The notes: generated from the sequence alone by a model not told the origin. Shown: positions 41,785-54,246, counted from the stretch's first letter. The stretch: DNA of 64,000 nucleotides from Pomphorhynchus laevis (GCA_012934845.2 WNNJ02002007.1:1-64000); one strand, 5' to 3'. Made by a program: numbers and translations.

Positions 41785-43230
41785 AACGATTATAATATAA
41801 TTTAATATTAAATTATATAATTCAATCATGGGTTATTTAGTATATTTCAAAAGTTTATTTAAAAACATTTTGTACGTACATTTACAAATGTATTATTCAA
41901 TTAAAATTAATTTAAAAATCATATTGATCAGATTCGATATCCTAAGCTAATAGAATTATACTTTAACGAATTCTTCAAATTTAATTTGTAAAACCTTACA
42001 CTAGTGAGTGACCAGATTCAGCTTATCAAGCTCCAGGTAGTTATTGTTGATTAACTATCAAGAATTAAAGTAATTCAATAATTTAAGCATTTATATTTTG
42101 TATATAAAGTGATATTTTAGACATTCAAAACTGTAAAACTGTGTATTTGTAAACTTATTTTGAATTTGACTCAGAAATGTCATACTTTAGTAATCGTTGA
42201 ACTTCCATCTATAAGATGAACTGTCGCTTGGATTATATATAGGTTGATGAATTCAGCTTGTAAATGAATTTAACCTTAAGTTGAATTCATTCGTTTCGGA
42301 AATCGTAAAATTTGTTTGCTAAGCATTGTAACATATCAATATATTCTAATTAATGGATGTATCCAATATTTCAATATATTAATCTGTTTTAGTAAAAATA
42401 ATAACCTAAATAGTCATTAAAAATAGTCATTTTGTAGAAATAACAGATAAATGCAGAGCTTTCCTGTTTCGGTTGTAGAATAAATTAAATTAAATTATAA
42501 AAATATCGTTTTTATGAATTGCTAAAGCTATTAAAAAATGTAAATACAATTTCACTTTGAATAATCAATCTTTTCCTCTTGCATTTTAAATAGCTGCTAT
42601 CTATTTCGAGATAAATTTAAATCAACTTTTACTTTACATTCTGCCTATAAAAGTAAAATTTACAGTAATATAGATTTTCATAATAAAATAATGTTCACAA
42701 AGTAATAAGGTTAAAGAACAAATCGCTCCATGTCTGTGAAGTTTTACATTAATATGTGCTTAAGAGAATTTCATTTCAATGATGCAAATATTTAAATGAT
42801 CTTGTCATTTCCCACATGATTTTACACTGTAAACTATTCGGTTGAACATCAACTGGAACGCATAACATGAAAATTACATACAATTGGAATTATTTCGTCC
42901 TGTGTGTTGAGTGGTATTTAAATGGGAAATGTCAGTCAAGCAAATAAAATAGCTTTTTTTCGGAACGGTAAATATATTTCAATCAACTTTCAAGGGATCT
43001 TTCATTAAATTTATGCTTCCTTGAACTCAATAAATTATAAAATCTGGATATAATATACAATTATATATTATTTTAAAACAGGTTTTGACATTGCGCGATT
43101 TTGAAAATTCAGACAAATTAAAGCAAAACATTTGATTTTAAAGGTATTCTATTATGTTTGGCGGTGAGTGCTTTATTCAAAACTAAAGATTTTTTTTTAA
43201 TTTCAAATGTTTACTTTTTCACCTAAAATT
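41785..43230. other. AT-rich stretch, nothing recognised
   Basis: No supported gene or repeat; only chance-length frames. Confidence 0.5.
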
Positions 43231-43234
43231 CGAT

Positions 43235-43315
43235 AATTATGGTTTAGTGGCACATTACTAGACCGAAGTTTACCTATTTTGAAGATATGACGAGTTCGAT
43301 CCTGATGTGTAAAGT
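43235..43315 (+). repeat. tRNA-like / SINE head fragment
   Basis: TGGTTTAGTGGCAC matches a polymerase III A box and GAGTTCGATCCT a B box, spaced by about 45 bases as in a tRNA. The arms do not form a full cloverleaf, so this is a tRNA pseudogene or the head of a lone SINE rather than a working tRNA. Confidence 0.45.
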
Positions 43316-43506
43316 TCAATTTTCAATTAAATAGATCAGTAAACAGATTTAACAAATTTTGTAATTTATAAACAATATTTAAATAAATTATAAATATTAA
43401 ATATAGAAAATACTTAAATTTTAAGATTTTCTACAATTCAGGTATTTTATGTGATCTTTATAAATATCTGGATGATTTGTAAATGCTAAGATTTGTTATA
43501 ATTTAC

Positions 43507-43893
43507 TTTGAAGTCATCAGAAGGAACTGCTATGTAATCATGTTTCGGCCCCTATTCCTCGACTCAACATAGTAGTCGGGCCAAATACGCGCTAATTACG
43601 TATTTCCTATGATGAAATTCGATTATCTGAAATTTGATGAAATTTTTTCAAAATGAAATTTGATAGTACAATATCATTACATATTATAGCAATTCTTAAA
43701 ATTTCATTATTTAATGTATTATATTTTATATTATATGGTATGCATGAATGCTCATGCAAAAATATGTTTCTTGTAAATTTAAATATGTCATCTTTACGAT
43801 ATAAATTAATAGTAGTTTTAGTTAATGTTAATTTAATGTTCATATCTAGATATACACCTTCTTTATCATTAATATTGGTTTTATTAATTTTAT
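43507..43893 (-). mobile_element. PLE family N, internally deleted copy
   Basis: Has the structured 3' region (43507-43590), then directly part of the RT C-terminus (to 43893). The last part of the RT frame and the following bases are missing and replaced by ATCTGAAATTTGATGAAAT sequence. The copy at 47450-47835 has the same join, so the deletion predates their spread. Confidence 0.75.
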
Positions 43894-43899
43894 TTTAAA

Positions 43900-45080
43900 A
43901 TTACCAAATTTTAAAATAAAATAAATTTTTCGGTATAATTCAAAATAATAAAAATTATTATGACAATTATTCAAAATAAATTGTCACTTTTAAACCAGTG
44001 ACAATTAAATTCACTTTAGAATTTATCAAGTATATTATATGTACTATCAGTTTTCCTGTTCCATTTCTGGAGTTTATTCTCATTTTACTGTTTTTCTAAC
44101 TGTGCTAGTTCAATCAAGCGAAATAATTTATTTCGTATTTCGATGATCCTTCTCAATAAAATAGAAAGATCAATTTTTATTAATCATAAATTACTAGTTT
44201 ATCTGGATTAGTTGACTATGGTATGGACTGCAAATTAGTTTATAAATAATCATTTTTAATATTTGATGCAACTGATCCTTACGTTTACGAATCCGTACTA
44301 GTTCCCGCAGCTTTCATTTTCCTGTCACTGATCGAAATTGATACTCTAGCAAATTATCAGTGATCCGCTGATCATTACATCCAGCACCATTTTGTGATTG
44401 CACACTATTTCTATGCTAATTTGTCATGAAGTTAATGAAGTTAAATGATTAAAAAATTAGAATAAGTCCAAAACTGCAAAAGTAATAATATCTTATTAAA
44501 TTATTATTAATAATAAATTATATAAATTTAAGCCAATCTAACATTTTTAATTATTAAATTTTATCTAATCACAAAGTCACTACAGTCAGGACGACGACCA
44601 CACGCATCATTCATTGCTACGCCTGAAATAATCATGCAGGTTTGATAATGGCTCTCGCAGTGATCAATATTACCTAGCATGAACAAACTGTCTTACACCC
44701 AACGTCAAAATAAGCAACGTGATGCCAAGAATGTCGAAACGAACTCCTCAACAATACATGCTGGTCTTGATGCACGAAATGCCAATCCTGATATCAATAT
44801 TGTTTAATCGTAATGCATATATTACAATTGATATTGAAAGCTCTCAGCTACAAGTTAGTGCTCATCATTCTATGCGAAACTAGCTTACTGACAGGAATAC
44901 GAATCTAATTTATAATTAAAAACAGTTTATTTCAATAATTTTTTCAAATAACACGGAAACTCATGGAAGAGGTCAATTATAACATCAACAATATTGGGTC
45001 GACAATATTAAACCGATATAATATGTATTATGTACGTGTAAATAATAAAAATCATAATATGATTAATATATGATTACATT
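43900..45080. other. AT-rich, one unassigned GC-moderate island
   Basis: The island 44575-44800 is less AT-rich. Its minus strand could encode HCESHYQTCMIISGVAMNDA plus CGRRPDC in one frame, preceded by an acceptor-like GTGTAAGACAG, but I can find no partner exon and no family. It may be a dispersed repeat. The remainder shows nothing. Confidence 0.3.
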
Positions 45081-45313
45081 TGATGGATGCCAAAATTGAT
45101 GTTTAGGAAATACTTCAAGAATGAAGATGCATGCACTCTTCGTAAACTACCTTTCTTGTATAGCGTACGAGAACTGAGGAACAATCTAAATATTAAAGTT
45201 AATTTCTATTCCATTAGTTTAAACAGCAATGAATTAATTAAATTAATTTGTATTTTACTTTTTTTTCTTATTTTGATGTATTTCTAGCTAACAACTTAAA
45301 GCAACTTAAACAG

Positions 45314-45566
45314 TTCAATATTAATGTATGTTATATTTTGCATATATCTTGGTTGCCTGGTAGCCTTAGCTTTCGTTTTCGTGTGGTGTGCGACCAAACA
45401 ATTCGTTATATGTGTAGCGCTTCCACGACTTCGACGATATAAGGAAAATATTCTTAAACAAGATATTCAGAGCCGAAAAGAACGTTTAGAAGAAAGTTTA
45501 GCACTGCCTCTGCAACTTGAAGATTCCAATGCATATTTGATAGACTGTAAACAAGAAGTAATGTAG
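45314..45566 (+). CDS. Possible small membrane protein or terminal exon
   Basis: The frame opens right after an acceptor-like AAACAG (45313) and has an ATG at 45324. It encodes YVIFCIYLGCLVALAFVFVW, a good membrane segment, then basic residues (LPRLRRYKEN), a charged helical stretch (ILKQDIQSRKERLEE) and an acidic tail ending DCKQEVM. That is the layout of the end of a type I membrane protein or of a small single-pass protein. An 80-codon frame can occur by chance at this composition, so the call is weak. No homologue recognised. Confidence 0.28.
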
Positions 45567-45569
45567 ATA

Positions 45570-47335
45570 ATTTCATAATGGTGTCTTCGAATAAAAATCA
45601 ATTGTTTTACACACAGATACCTTAAGAATAAATATATTAATGCCAGTTATCGTTGAACAGTTTATTTCAGTTTAATGATCGATAAGAATTTTAAAATTGT
45701 ATTTTTTATATTCCATCTTTTGTCAACAATGAATAATCAAATCGATTGGATTAACAACAAGATTAAGTTTTAAGTTTCGACAATTGAAAATTTTAATGCA
45801 AATTAACTTTCAATCAATTAATTAACTTTCAATTAACTTCAGGGCGTTTTAAAGTAATTTAAACATCGATAGCATATCAGCTTTATGTTGGAATTTCCAT
45901 TTGGTTAACTAAGAGTTAGTGTTGAGCATCATACGATCAGGATATATTCGATTTTTTCATTTTCATGCTAAAAAGTAATTTTTATATGATTTGCTCTAAA
46001 TAATTATGTCAATTATTTTTCTTTATTTATCCCAATAGTTCCTAAACTATTGCATTTTTTGAAGTTTTTTATAACAATTTCATAAATCAATTAGATCAGT
46101 TAGCGGAAAAGAAAATTCCGATATGCGCAATTAATTATTTAAACGATATGTAGCAGAAAGGATCCTTGTGTAGTCCTTTATAGAGGGACTAAAAACCTTT
46201 CTACAAAATAGAAAATCTTTTAAATAAATAGTGTAAATTATTAAAACCTAACTTTAACTGCTTTCCCGAATTTAATTGAAATTATTAACCACTTTATATT
46301 ATCAATCAACTTTCAATAAGAAATTGACATTTTAATTAACAATATGTAATAATATATAATATAATATTATATCTTATATTAATATTATATTATTATAATT
46401 CTAATTACTATCTTATAATTAGAGTTTCGACTATAAAAACCAAAGCAGTTTTTAAATCAATACAACCTCTACGTCCTATTTTTACAATGAACAATTTGAA
46501 GCAAAATGACATTTAAAGTCATTTTGAAAAAGAAAAAGTCCAAATATCAAAACAGCATTTATTCTTTGTCAGATAATAAAAAATATAAATTAAGCGAATG
46601 ACAGTTTAACGGATTAGTCAATCCCCCCAAACTGCTGATCACTTATTCTTGTGCGATTTCGATATAATGATGACTAAATTCAAAATATTTAAATGAAGTA
46701 ATATATTTATAAAAAGCAAAATGTTTAAAATACGTATATATCAAGTAATTTATAAATCGTTGATAGAGTAGAGAACATTACAATGATAGTATGAAAATAA
46801 TTATAAAAATTGGTAATTTACTAACAATTTAAAAGTAATTCACATTTAAAAAACAAATAATTATTGTTAGCATGTTATTAAAGCATGTTAATTAAAGCAA
46901 GTTATTCAAAAAAATGCTTGTAGAAGAAAATAAATGTTTTCTGTCTAATTTCTCGATAAGCTCAAACGCATAACAAGATATTTAGTTTGACATGAGTAAA
47001 AAGTGTTTATAAGTTATTTCCTAAACAAATCAGTTCTTTAATTTTATTGAAGAACTTGGTTACTGAAAATAGTAAAATAGCGTTACTGAGTGTACGAAAT
47101 GAGTCTATAAATTTTATACAATTTACTCCTCGCCCAGAGGGAGCTAATTCCAGGCGAGTCGGGCTGCGACGAGGAAGGATTGAAGATCGTTGTTGTTGGA
47201 GTAATTGGGAACGTAGAGTAAGAGGGAATGACGGGAACGAAACGATAGAGAGGTGGGACGAGTTTCGTCCAAGAAATGAAGGTTGATGAACGGTGAGAAG
47301 CCGATAATAAATAATTATAAATATTAAACAATTGA
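45570..47335. other. AT-rich, one GC-moderate island
   Basis: Around 46145-46200 a nested hairpin is seen (GTAG...CTAC with inner AGTCC/GGACT). The island 47100-47290 encodes a purine-rich frame (RVGLRRGRIEDRCCWSNWER) on the plus strand and a matching frame on the minus strand; it resembles a fragment of LINE coding DNA, but I cannot assign it. Confidence 0.35.
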
Positions 47336-47337
47336 TA

Positions 47338-47835
47338 TATAAGATTTTATAAAATTTATATCAAGTTAAAATTTAAAATTGAAATTTAAAATAAAAGTCA
47401 AATCTCATGAATTGACTAATAAATAACAGACGATGTACAAGAATAAGGATTACAGGTAATCAGAAGGAACTGCTATGTAATCATGTTTTGGCCCCTATTC
47501 CTCGAATCAACTACGGGCCAAATACGCGCTAATTACGTATTTCCTATGATGAAATTCGATTATCTTAAATTTGATGAAATTTTTTCAAAATGAAATTTGA
47601 TAGTAGAATATCATCGCATATTATAGCAATTCCTAAAATTTCATTATTTAATGTATTGTATTTTATATTATATGGCATGCATGAATGCTCATGCAAAAAT
47701 ATGTTTCTTGTAAATTTAAATATGTCATCTTTACGATATAAATTAATAGTAGTTTTAATTAATGTTAATTTAATGTTCATATCTAGATATACACCTTCTT
47801 TATCATTAATATTAGTTTTATTAAGAATAAGGCTA
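47338..47835 (-). mobile_element. PLE family N, internally deleted copy 2
   Basis: 3' UTR (from 47338), a shortened structured region (47450-47545) and RT C-terminus (47780-47590) with the same internal deletion as the copy at 43507-43893. Broken at the 5' side near 47835, where another copy begins. Confidence 0.75.
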
Positions 47836-47859
47836 CCTGAGATTTGATTATATAGTATC

Positions 47860-48720
47860 TTATTCTAATACAAAGAAAATTATTTATTATTTATCCATAA
47901 ATATTTTTGGCTTAATGGTTTAAATTTATTTTTAATAATATTTTGTTAATTTATATTTAGTTTCTGTTTGATGATATTTGGTGATTTGATTTTAACAGTA
48001 ACCCAGTTTAAAATATTTATCTATTAAATTATTTAAATGAATTTGAAGAAAACCAATATCGTTACAAATTGTTGCAATTCTTAAAACTTCGTTATTCAAT
48101 GTATAATATTTTATATTATATGGTATGCATGAATGCTCATGCAAAAATATGTTTGTAAATTTAAATATATCATCTTTACGATATAAATTAAAAGTAGTTT
48201 TAGTTAATGTTAATTTAATGTTCATATCTAGATATACACCTTCTTTATCATTAATATTGGTTGTATTAGGAATGAGGCTACTTGGATAAATTAGAAATTT
48301 ATCTTGAAATTACTTTAAATTACGATAAATTTGTTCGCTTATTGAATAAAAATTGCTAGAATTAAATACACATACATCATCAATATATCGAAACATATTT
48401 TATATATTTATAACTTTATATATTTTGAACTTCATATCTTTATATAATTTAGATTTATTTTTTAAACAGCTATGAACAAATTCATATTCTATAAAGCTTA
48501 AAAACAAGTCAGCTATAATTGGGCTACTATTACCACCCATTGGAACACCTTTTACTTGTCTAAATATAGATGTCCCTACTTTTAAATAATTTTGATTTAT
48601 CAAAATATTTAAGGATTCTATTAATTCAATTTTATCCATATATTTATATTTACTTGATGGTTTAATTTTTGTTAGATAGGCGTTATAGTTATTATAACAT
48701 ATATATTTTGTTCGAAAATT
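47860..48720 (-). mobile_element. PLE family N, diverged RT copy (minus)
   Basis: Holds RT C-terminal (48225-47992) and palm segments (48639-48400: IFRQVKGVPMGGNSSPIIAD, then FLSFIEYEFVHSCLKNKSK), broken in a few places. It lacks the structured 3' UTR next to it. It faces the plus-strand copy at 48846-49870 across about 120 AT-only bases. Confidence 0.7.
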
Positions 48721-48845
48721 TTTAATATATCAAATATATAAAGAATATGTTTATATTATAAATTATATATGCAATATATAATATATAATATTGATGATAA
48801 AAAATGAAAATCTATATTTAAACAAAAAATGTTTACCAATAAAGT

Positions 48846-49870
48846 AGTGCTATTATAGATGACTTATTTTTAAGCTTTACAGAATATGAATTTGTTCAAA
48901 ACCGTTTAAAAAATAAATCTAAATTATATAAAGATATGAAGTATAAGTTTTCAATGTATTGATAATATATGTATATTTAACTCTAATATTTTTTATTCAA
49001 TAAGCGAACAAATTTATCCAGGTAGTCTCATTCTTAATAAAACCAATGTTAATAATAAGACAGGTGTATATCTAGATATGAACATTAAATTAACATCAAT
49101 TAAAAATACTTTTAATTTCATTCGTAAAGATGACATATTTAAATTTATAAGAAACATATTATTGCATAAGCATTCATGCATACCATATAATATAAAATAT
49201 AATACATTAAATAAGGAAATATAAGAATTGCAACAATATGTAACGGTACAGTTTTTTTCAAAATCATTTAAATAATTTAATAGATGCATATTTTAAACTA
49301 GGTTACTATAAAAATACCATCAAACAGAAAATAGTAAAATATATAAATCAACACAATAATATTAAAAATAAATTTAAAATCATTAGCGGAAAATTTTTAT
49401 GGATGGATAATAAATAATATACTTTGTATTTAGAATAAGGATACTATATAATCAAATTTAATCAGAGGAAATACGTCTGTATTTGGCCCTACTGCAATGT
49501 TGGGTAGAGGAGATAGGAACCGAAAACTAAGAATATAGCAGTTCTTCCTGATGATCTCTAATCATTATTCTGATAAGAAAACTCCATATTTCATATCTTG
49601 GGAAAAATCTTTAAATAAAGTGCATAATCCTTATTCTGATACATCGTCTGTTATTTATTAGTCAATTCATAAAAATGACGTTTATTTTAAATTTTAATTT
49701 TTTATTTTAACTTGATATAAATTATAAAAAATCTAAAATCTATTCGTTTGATCCGCTGCGCAATGTAAAAAATCTTATAACAATTATTTATTTTATTATT
49801 TAATTATAAAATTTTGATAAAGAATTATGTTTTGCTTATTTTATTACATACGTAAACTCAGTCAGTTGAT
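48846..49870 (+). mobile_element. PLE family N, diverged copy (plus)
   Basis: Starts within the palm (DLFLSFTEYEFVQN-like segment), continues through the RT C-terminus to WMDNK near 49415, then a decayed structured region and the 3' UTR, ending with a variant of the 22-base motif at 49849-49870. Broken in several places; together with the minus-strand copy it forms an inverted, 5'-to-5' pair. Confidence 0.7.
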
Positions 49871-49879
49871 TCGATTTAT

Positions 49880-50920
49880 ACATTAAATGTTTTAGACGGT
49901 AGGAGAAGCTCAATTGTAAAGTTCAATTGAGAAGCTCAATTTAATTGCAAATTGTTTTAATAAAAATAGAAAACATTTACCTAAACATTATAATCTGCTA
50001 TTATTTAGTCTTAGTGTTAAACCTGAACATGTACGAAACATTGTAAACGCTATATTATTTGTAGAAATATTAGTTACCGACATTGAATGTGTAATATTTC
50101 TAGTATTTTTCGATCCTGTCAATTTGTTTCTATTAATAAACCATGGGTGCTATTATAATCAATTTTGTGGTCTAGACTTATATTTCGGTAAGAAATAACT
50201 TATGTATATTTTAAATTGATTTTAAGTTGTTTTATTTTGGTCTCTAGATATTCGCCTATAAATACTATTTTATAGGTAAAAACAATAAATGTTATAAAGA
50301 ATCCCTTCACTATAATATTTTGGCAATTTCTTTAACACGTTTTGTTGAGATTGGCCTATTTGACCATTTGCATGTTAGATCTTTTTCTGTTGTGAAGATG
50401 TGAGCTAGTGAAATATAAAAAAATTTCGTGTTTTATTGAACTGATTTAACATCCCATATAATTTATATAAATTTAATATAAATTTGAATTTAATATAAAA
50501 ATATTAAATTAATATTAGATTAAATTAATATAACGATTTAATATAATGGATAATTAATTGTTTATAAAATAAACAATTTAGATAATCTAACTTAAATTAA
50601 CAAAAATTACAAAATTTAATCATATTTTTCGCTCATATCTATTTCGTAATTTTGTTAAACGCACGATTATTTTCGAATAGTATAACTCATTAAATATAAT
50701 TTAGTATAGTATAACTTTAATTAAAAATAATTTATAATTGTTTATAAACTAAGCCATTTGGATTATTTAAATTGACAAAATTCAATCATATTTTTCGTTT
50801 ATATTGAACCTCTTTCGTATTTTTGTTAACAGTACAATTTATCTCAAATAGTATAACTAATTTAATATAATTTAATACAATTTTAATTTCATATAATAAA
50901 TAATCGCTTATAAAATAAAC
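49880..50920. other. AT-rich stretch downstream of the VAMP gene
   Basis: No supported gene. Three diverged tandem-like blocks of about 240 bases seem to share ATAATTTAATACAA and TTATAAAATAAACAATTTAG phrases between 50500 and 50935. The VAMP 3' UTR must lie at its right edge. Confidence 0.4.
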
Positions 50921-50923
50921 AAT

Positions 50924-53247
50924 TTAGATTATAAAAACTAACGCTTGAACTCAACCAACGATTAACTTCATGCAGAACCAATACTTACTTAGTATAATGA
51001 GAAAAAAACTTATAACCACTCCACCGATAATTATATTCATCTAAATAGAAAGCATAGATAGCAGAATAATAGTTTATTGCTTAGAAAACCTTCATGTTGT
51101 TCCACCAGTTGCGTCTGTGAACTGTTCGTGATTGGCTAGAAAATTGATTAGCTCCGGCACTTAAAGATTCGGAACGGTGTTTCAAAGCTTCAAGGTGTTC
51201 ATCACGCTGCATTAGATTGTGAACATTTACTCGCATTTGATCGACCACATCTGATACTTGTTGTTGTACCCTATATCCATATCAATCGTAAAATATATTA
51301 CACCCCAAAATTTTCAAACATTAAAATATTAGTTTTTGATGTTAAACGACCAATTTATATCAAATTTAGGAAAATCACTACTTGTAATACCGATATATCT
51401 ATCATACAAGCTATTGTATAAATGCTATGCAGTTAATTTGGATTGAAAAATTTTAACAATTTAATTTATTCAGTAAATTAAAACTAAATAAAACACTATC
51501 AAACTAAATCCGTGACATCTTTGATCTAGAAATATACTAATTTCTATAAAGTTAATCAACAGAAACTATAAGTTGGCAAGTTACAACAAACACCAACAAA
51601 TATTGAATTAATTACATTATAATATTTCGAATACCTTTAAATATTTATTATGAATAAATAAAACTGTTGTAAACTTAATAATTAGTAAATAACAACCTGA
51701 AAAGGACGAAAATTTATACATTTTTTGATTATCAATTGGATTGTATCATATCTAAACGGCGGAAGTTGTGCAGCTCGAGTCAATCGGGTTATGCCTGAAT
51801 GATTTCGAATACTACCGGAATGTTCCAAGGGTCGATTTTCGGACTATTCTGTTCAATTTGTAAGTGAACGAGTTTCCTGTTTATTGAACTACAAAGCTTT
51901 GCTATATTCAGATGATTTGAAGTTTACAGATGTATTGTTAATAGTTACAGTCCTGAAATTCTACAGAGTTATCTCAATATTCTAGCTACATGGGCAACTG
52001 AGAGTTAGTTATTAATACTGACAAATTTACCTGCATATCGGTAAAACGTTCGTAGCTAATTCATATTCACTGAAAAGTCAATTAATTCATATTTTGAAAG
52101 TATAAACCAAATTTATTGTAAATTTGATTTTAATTTAAAATTTAAAAATTTGTCGGTTATTACATCAACCTACAAAATTTATCGACTATCATTAATATTT
52201 GTATGAAATAAAGAGCCAATCAACTATTAGAGCCAAATCAAGTACTAATTATTATAATAAAATTGATGAAGAATAAAAATTTCCATTATGGGCTACTTGT
52301 TATGGGCTACTTGCGAGGAAAAATAGCAGCAGTGTTTGGCCCCACTGTTTGTGTGGTTAAAGTACAGCTCATGATTTTGCAACACAAAATTAAATTGACT
52401 TTTTAAAACAAAACTGTAATCTATTCGAGTATATGAGCATTTCTCAGACGAAAAACTGGCACAAAAAGTAGGTGCGAACAATCATTCTAAAAAAATCTTA
52501 TTGGGTTAGTATCTGACTAGTCGCATGATAATAAAGGATGTTACTAAGAACATTTACTGAGCCTTCTATTAACTTTATAAAAATTTATTTTTTTGGCATT
52601 AAGTAACCAGAATTATAAAGGATGTTAGTAAGATCGCCATGTCATCGGACACAGACTTGTTCGAGAAAAATCTATTGTTGCATGGATATCTGAGGTCCAA
52701 TGTTAAATTCGAAATATGAAAAAACAACTGAGCCTTCTATAAACTTTATAAAAATTTATTTTTTGGCATTAAGTAACCAGAATTATAAAGGATGTTACTA
52801 AGATCGCCATGTCATCGGACACAGACTTGTTCGAGAAAAATCTATTGTTGCATGGATATCTAACGTCCAATGTTAAGTTCGAAATATGAAAAAACAACTG
52901 AGCCTTCTATTAACTTTATAAAAATTTATTTTTTGGCAATAAGTAACCAGAATTATAAAGGATGTTACTAAGATCGCCATGTCATCGGACACAGACTTGT
53001 TCGAGAAAAATCTATTGTTGCATGGATATCTGACGTTCAATACTAAACTCGAAATATGAAAAAACAACTGAGCCTTCTATTAACTTTATAAAAATTTATT
53101 TTTTGGCAAAAGGTAATCAGAATTTAATAATAAACTACTGCACAAGTACTATTTTGTAATCTAAGATATATATAGTTAGTTAGCAAGAACATTTTAAGAC
53201 AACACCCACCTTGATGTCAAATCATCTCGATTGGATTCGATTCCCAT
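50924..53247 (-). CDS. Synaptobrevin/VAMP-family R-SNARE, four exons
   Basis: Exons on the minus strand: 53247-53210 (ATG to CAAG, donor GTGGGTG), 51270-51090 (donor GTTTTC), 51040-50989 (donor GTAAGTAT), 50937-50924 (TAA). All joins are in phase, giving 94 residues. The start is MGIESNRDDLTSR; residues 14-72 form the R-SNARE helix (VQQQVSDVVDQMRVNVHNLM, then QRDEHLEALKHRSESLSAGA) with the zero-layer Arg at about 35; then RRNWWNNMK, the Trp pair at the membrane; then 21 hydrophobic residues (MNIIIGGVVISFFLIIL plus four) as C-terminal anchor. VAMPs sit on vesicles and pair with syntaxin and SNAP-25-type SNAREs to drive fusion. MRVNV recalls VAMP1-3, SESLS recalls VAMP4; the paralogue is uncertain. 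TTTTTTTATCCGTAG ends one base before the ATG, so a leader exon or trans-spliced leader may attach there. Confidence 0.9.
51795..52045 (+). pseudogene. CR1/Jockey-type LINE RT fossil in VAMP intron 1
   Basis: Translation gives GMFQGSIFGLFCSICK, stop, TSFLFIELQSFAIFR, stop, FEVYRCIVNSYSPEILQSYL, NILATWATES. This matches RT motif B (GVPQGSILGPLLFSIY), a decayed motif C (LLYADDLKIY) and the following LQ.DL..L..W box. Several stops and substitutions show age. It lies antisense to the host gene, inside its large first intron. Confidence 0.65.
52557..53122. repeat. ~170-base tandem repeat, about 3.3 copies
   Basis: Units start at 52557, 52728, 52898 and 53068 with CTGAGCCTTCTATTAACTTT and contain GATCGCCATGTCATCGGACA and TCGAGAAAAATCTATTGTTG. 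Successive units differ by a few bases. The array lies in the first VAMP intron. Nearby CTGACG and CGAAAT phrases recall a hammerhead but lack required core bases. Confidence 0.9.
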
Positions 53248-53249
53248 GC

Positions 53250-54245
53250 TACGGATAAAAAAATATATATACGATGATTTACTATTAATAACCAACTTAT
53301 CTGCGACATTAGGACTTTCGACATCGATAAGCGAGTTCTAAAGAAAATTTTCTGAAACAAATTTTACATTGAAAGAAAGCCTACCATTTTATTAGTCGAA
53401 TTATACTGCAAAAAATCTAAAACAATAATAAAATGGTTGACATGCGAATTAATAATTAGATAATATAAATAAGTATATGATTTAAACATACCTTCCTAAT
53501 TGGATTAATTAAAATTGACCTTAAAAATATAACTTATAATATATCTAATAAATAAATAATTTAACCTTATATAATTTCATTAGATAATCTTCATTTATAA
53601 CCTAAAATTTCATTTTATAACCTCAATTTGTAAAAAATTCTATCACAATTTTAAAAAGACTTGAGAATTGAAATTTTAAGAATTTATTATAAACCATTTT
53701 TCACAAACCCGTCTGCATTTTACAAATATTACTCTTCAAAAAAAACGGATAAATGGCAGTTTACCCTTATGCATTGATACTCGGATAATTGCTGATAGCA
53801 AATAAGTTGCCAATGCATTTGTCAAGACCATATTTCCCATCGTAAAGCAAAACTTTATGATGTTGATCATATAGTCAAGTTCCCGTCAACTATTCTTTCG
53901 AAAATATCCATCGGCGACGTATACAAACAACTCGTACAATTAAAACGATGCAATTCCGAAATTATTAATGACATACCTTCGTTGTTATTAAGATAATTAT
54001 CTTCATATATTTGTCGACCTTTGCATCAAATATTTATTTTTTCTATAACACATTCGGTGATTTACGAGTATAGTCTAAATCTATAATCTTTCAAATTTTC
54101 AAAAAATAGATCGTTCTTGTCCGAAAGTCTAACTTGCATGTTCAAATTTATTAAAACGTTTGATCTTTAGAAACATAAATTAACACGTTTCACTGTTAAC
54201 ATCTTTTTACTGGGAACAAAAAATTTCAAGAGCTTGAACGCACAA
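53250..54245. other. VAMP upstream region, no other gene seen
   Basis: AT-rich. A TATATATATTTTTTTATC run directly precedes the VAMP start on the minus strand and may be promoter or acceptor tract. Nothing else supported. Confidence 0.45.
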
Positions 54246-54246
54246 T

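Noticed and set aside
43235-43315. Functional tRNA gene
   Set aside because: A and B boxes are present, but the acceptor and anticodon arms do not pair properly; more likely a SINE head or pseudogene.
52557-53122. 170-base repeat as a hammerhead retrozyme array
   Set aside because: CTGACGT or CTGAGGT and CGAAAT occur in each unit, but the conserved A at the end of CTGANGA is missing and no stem II can form between them.
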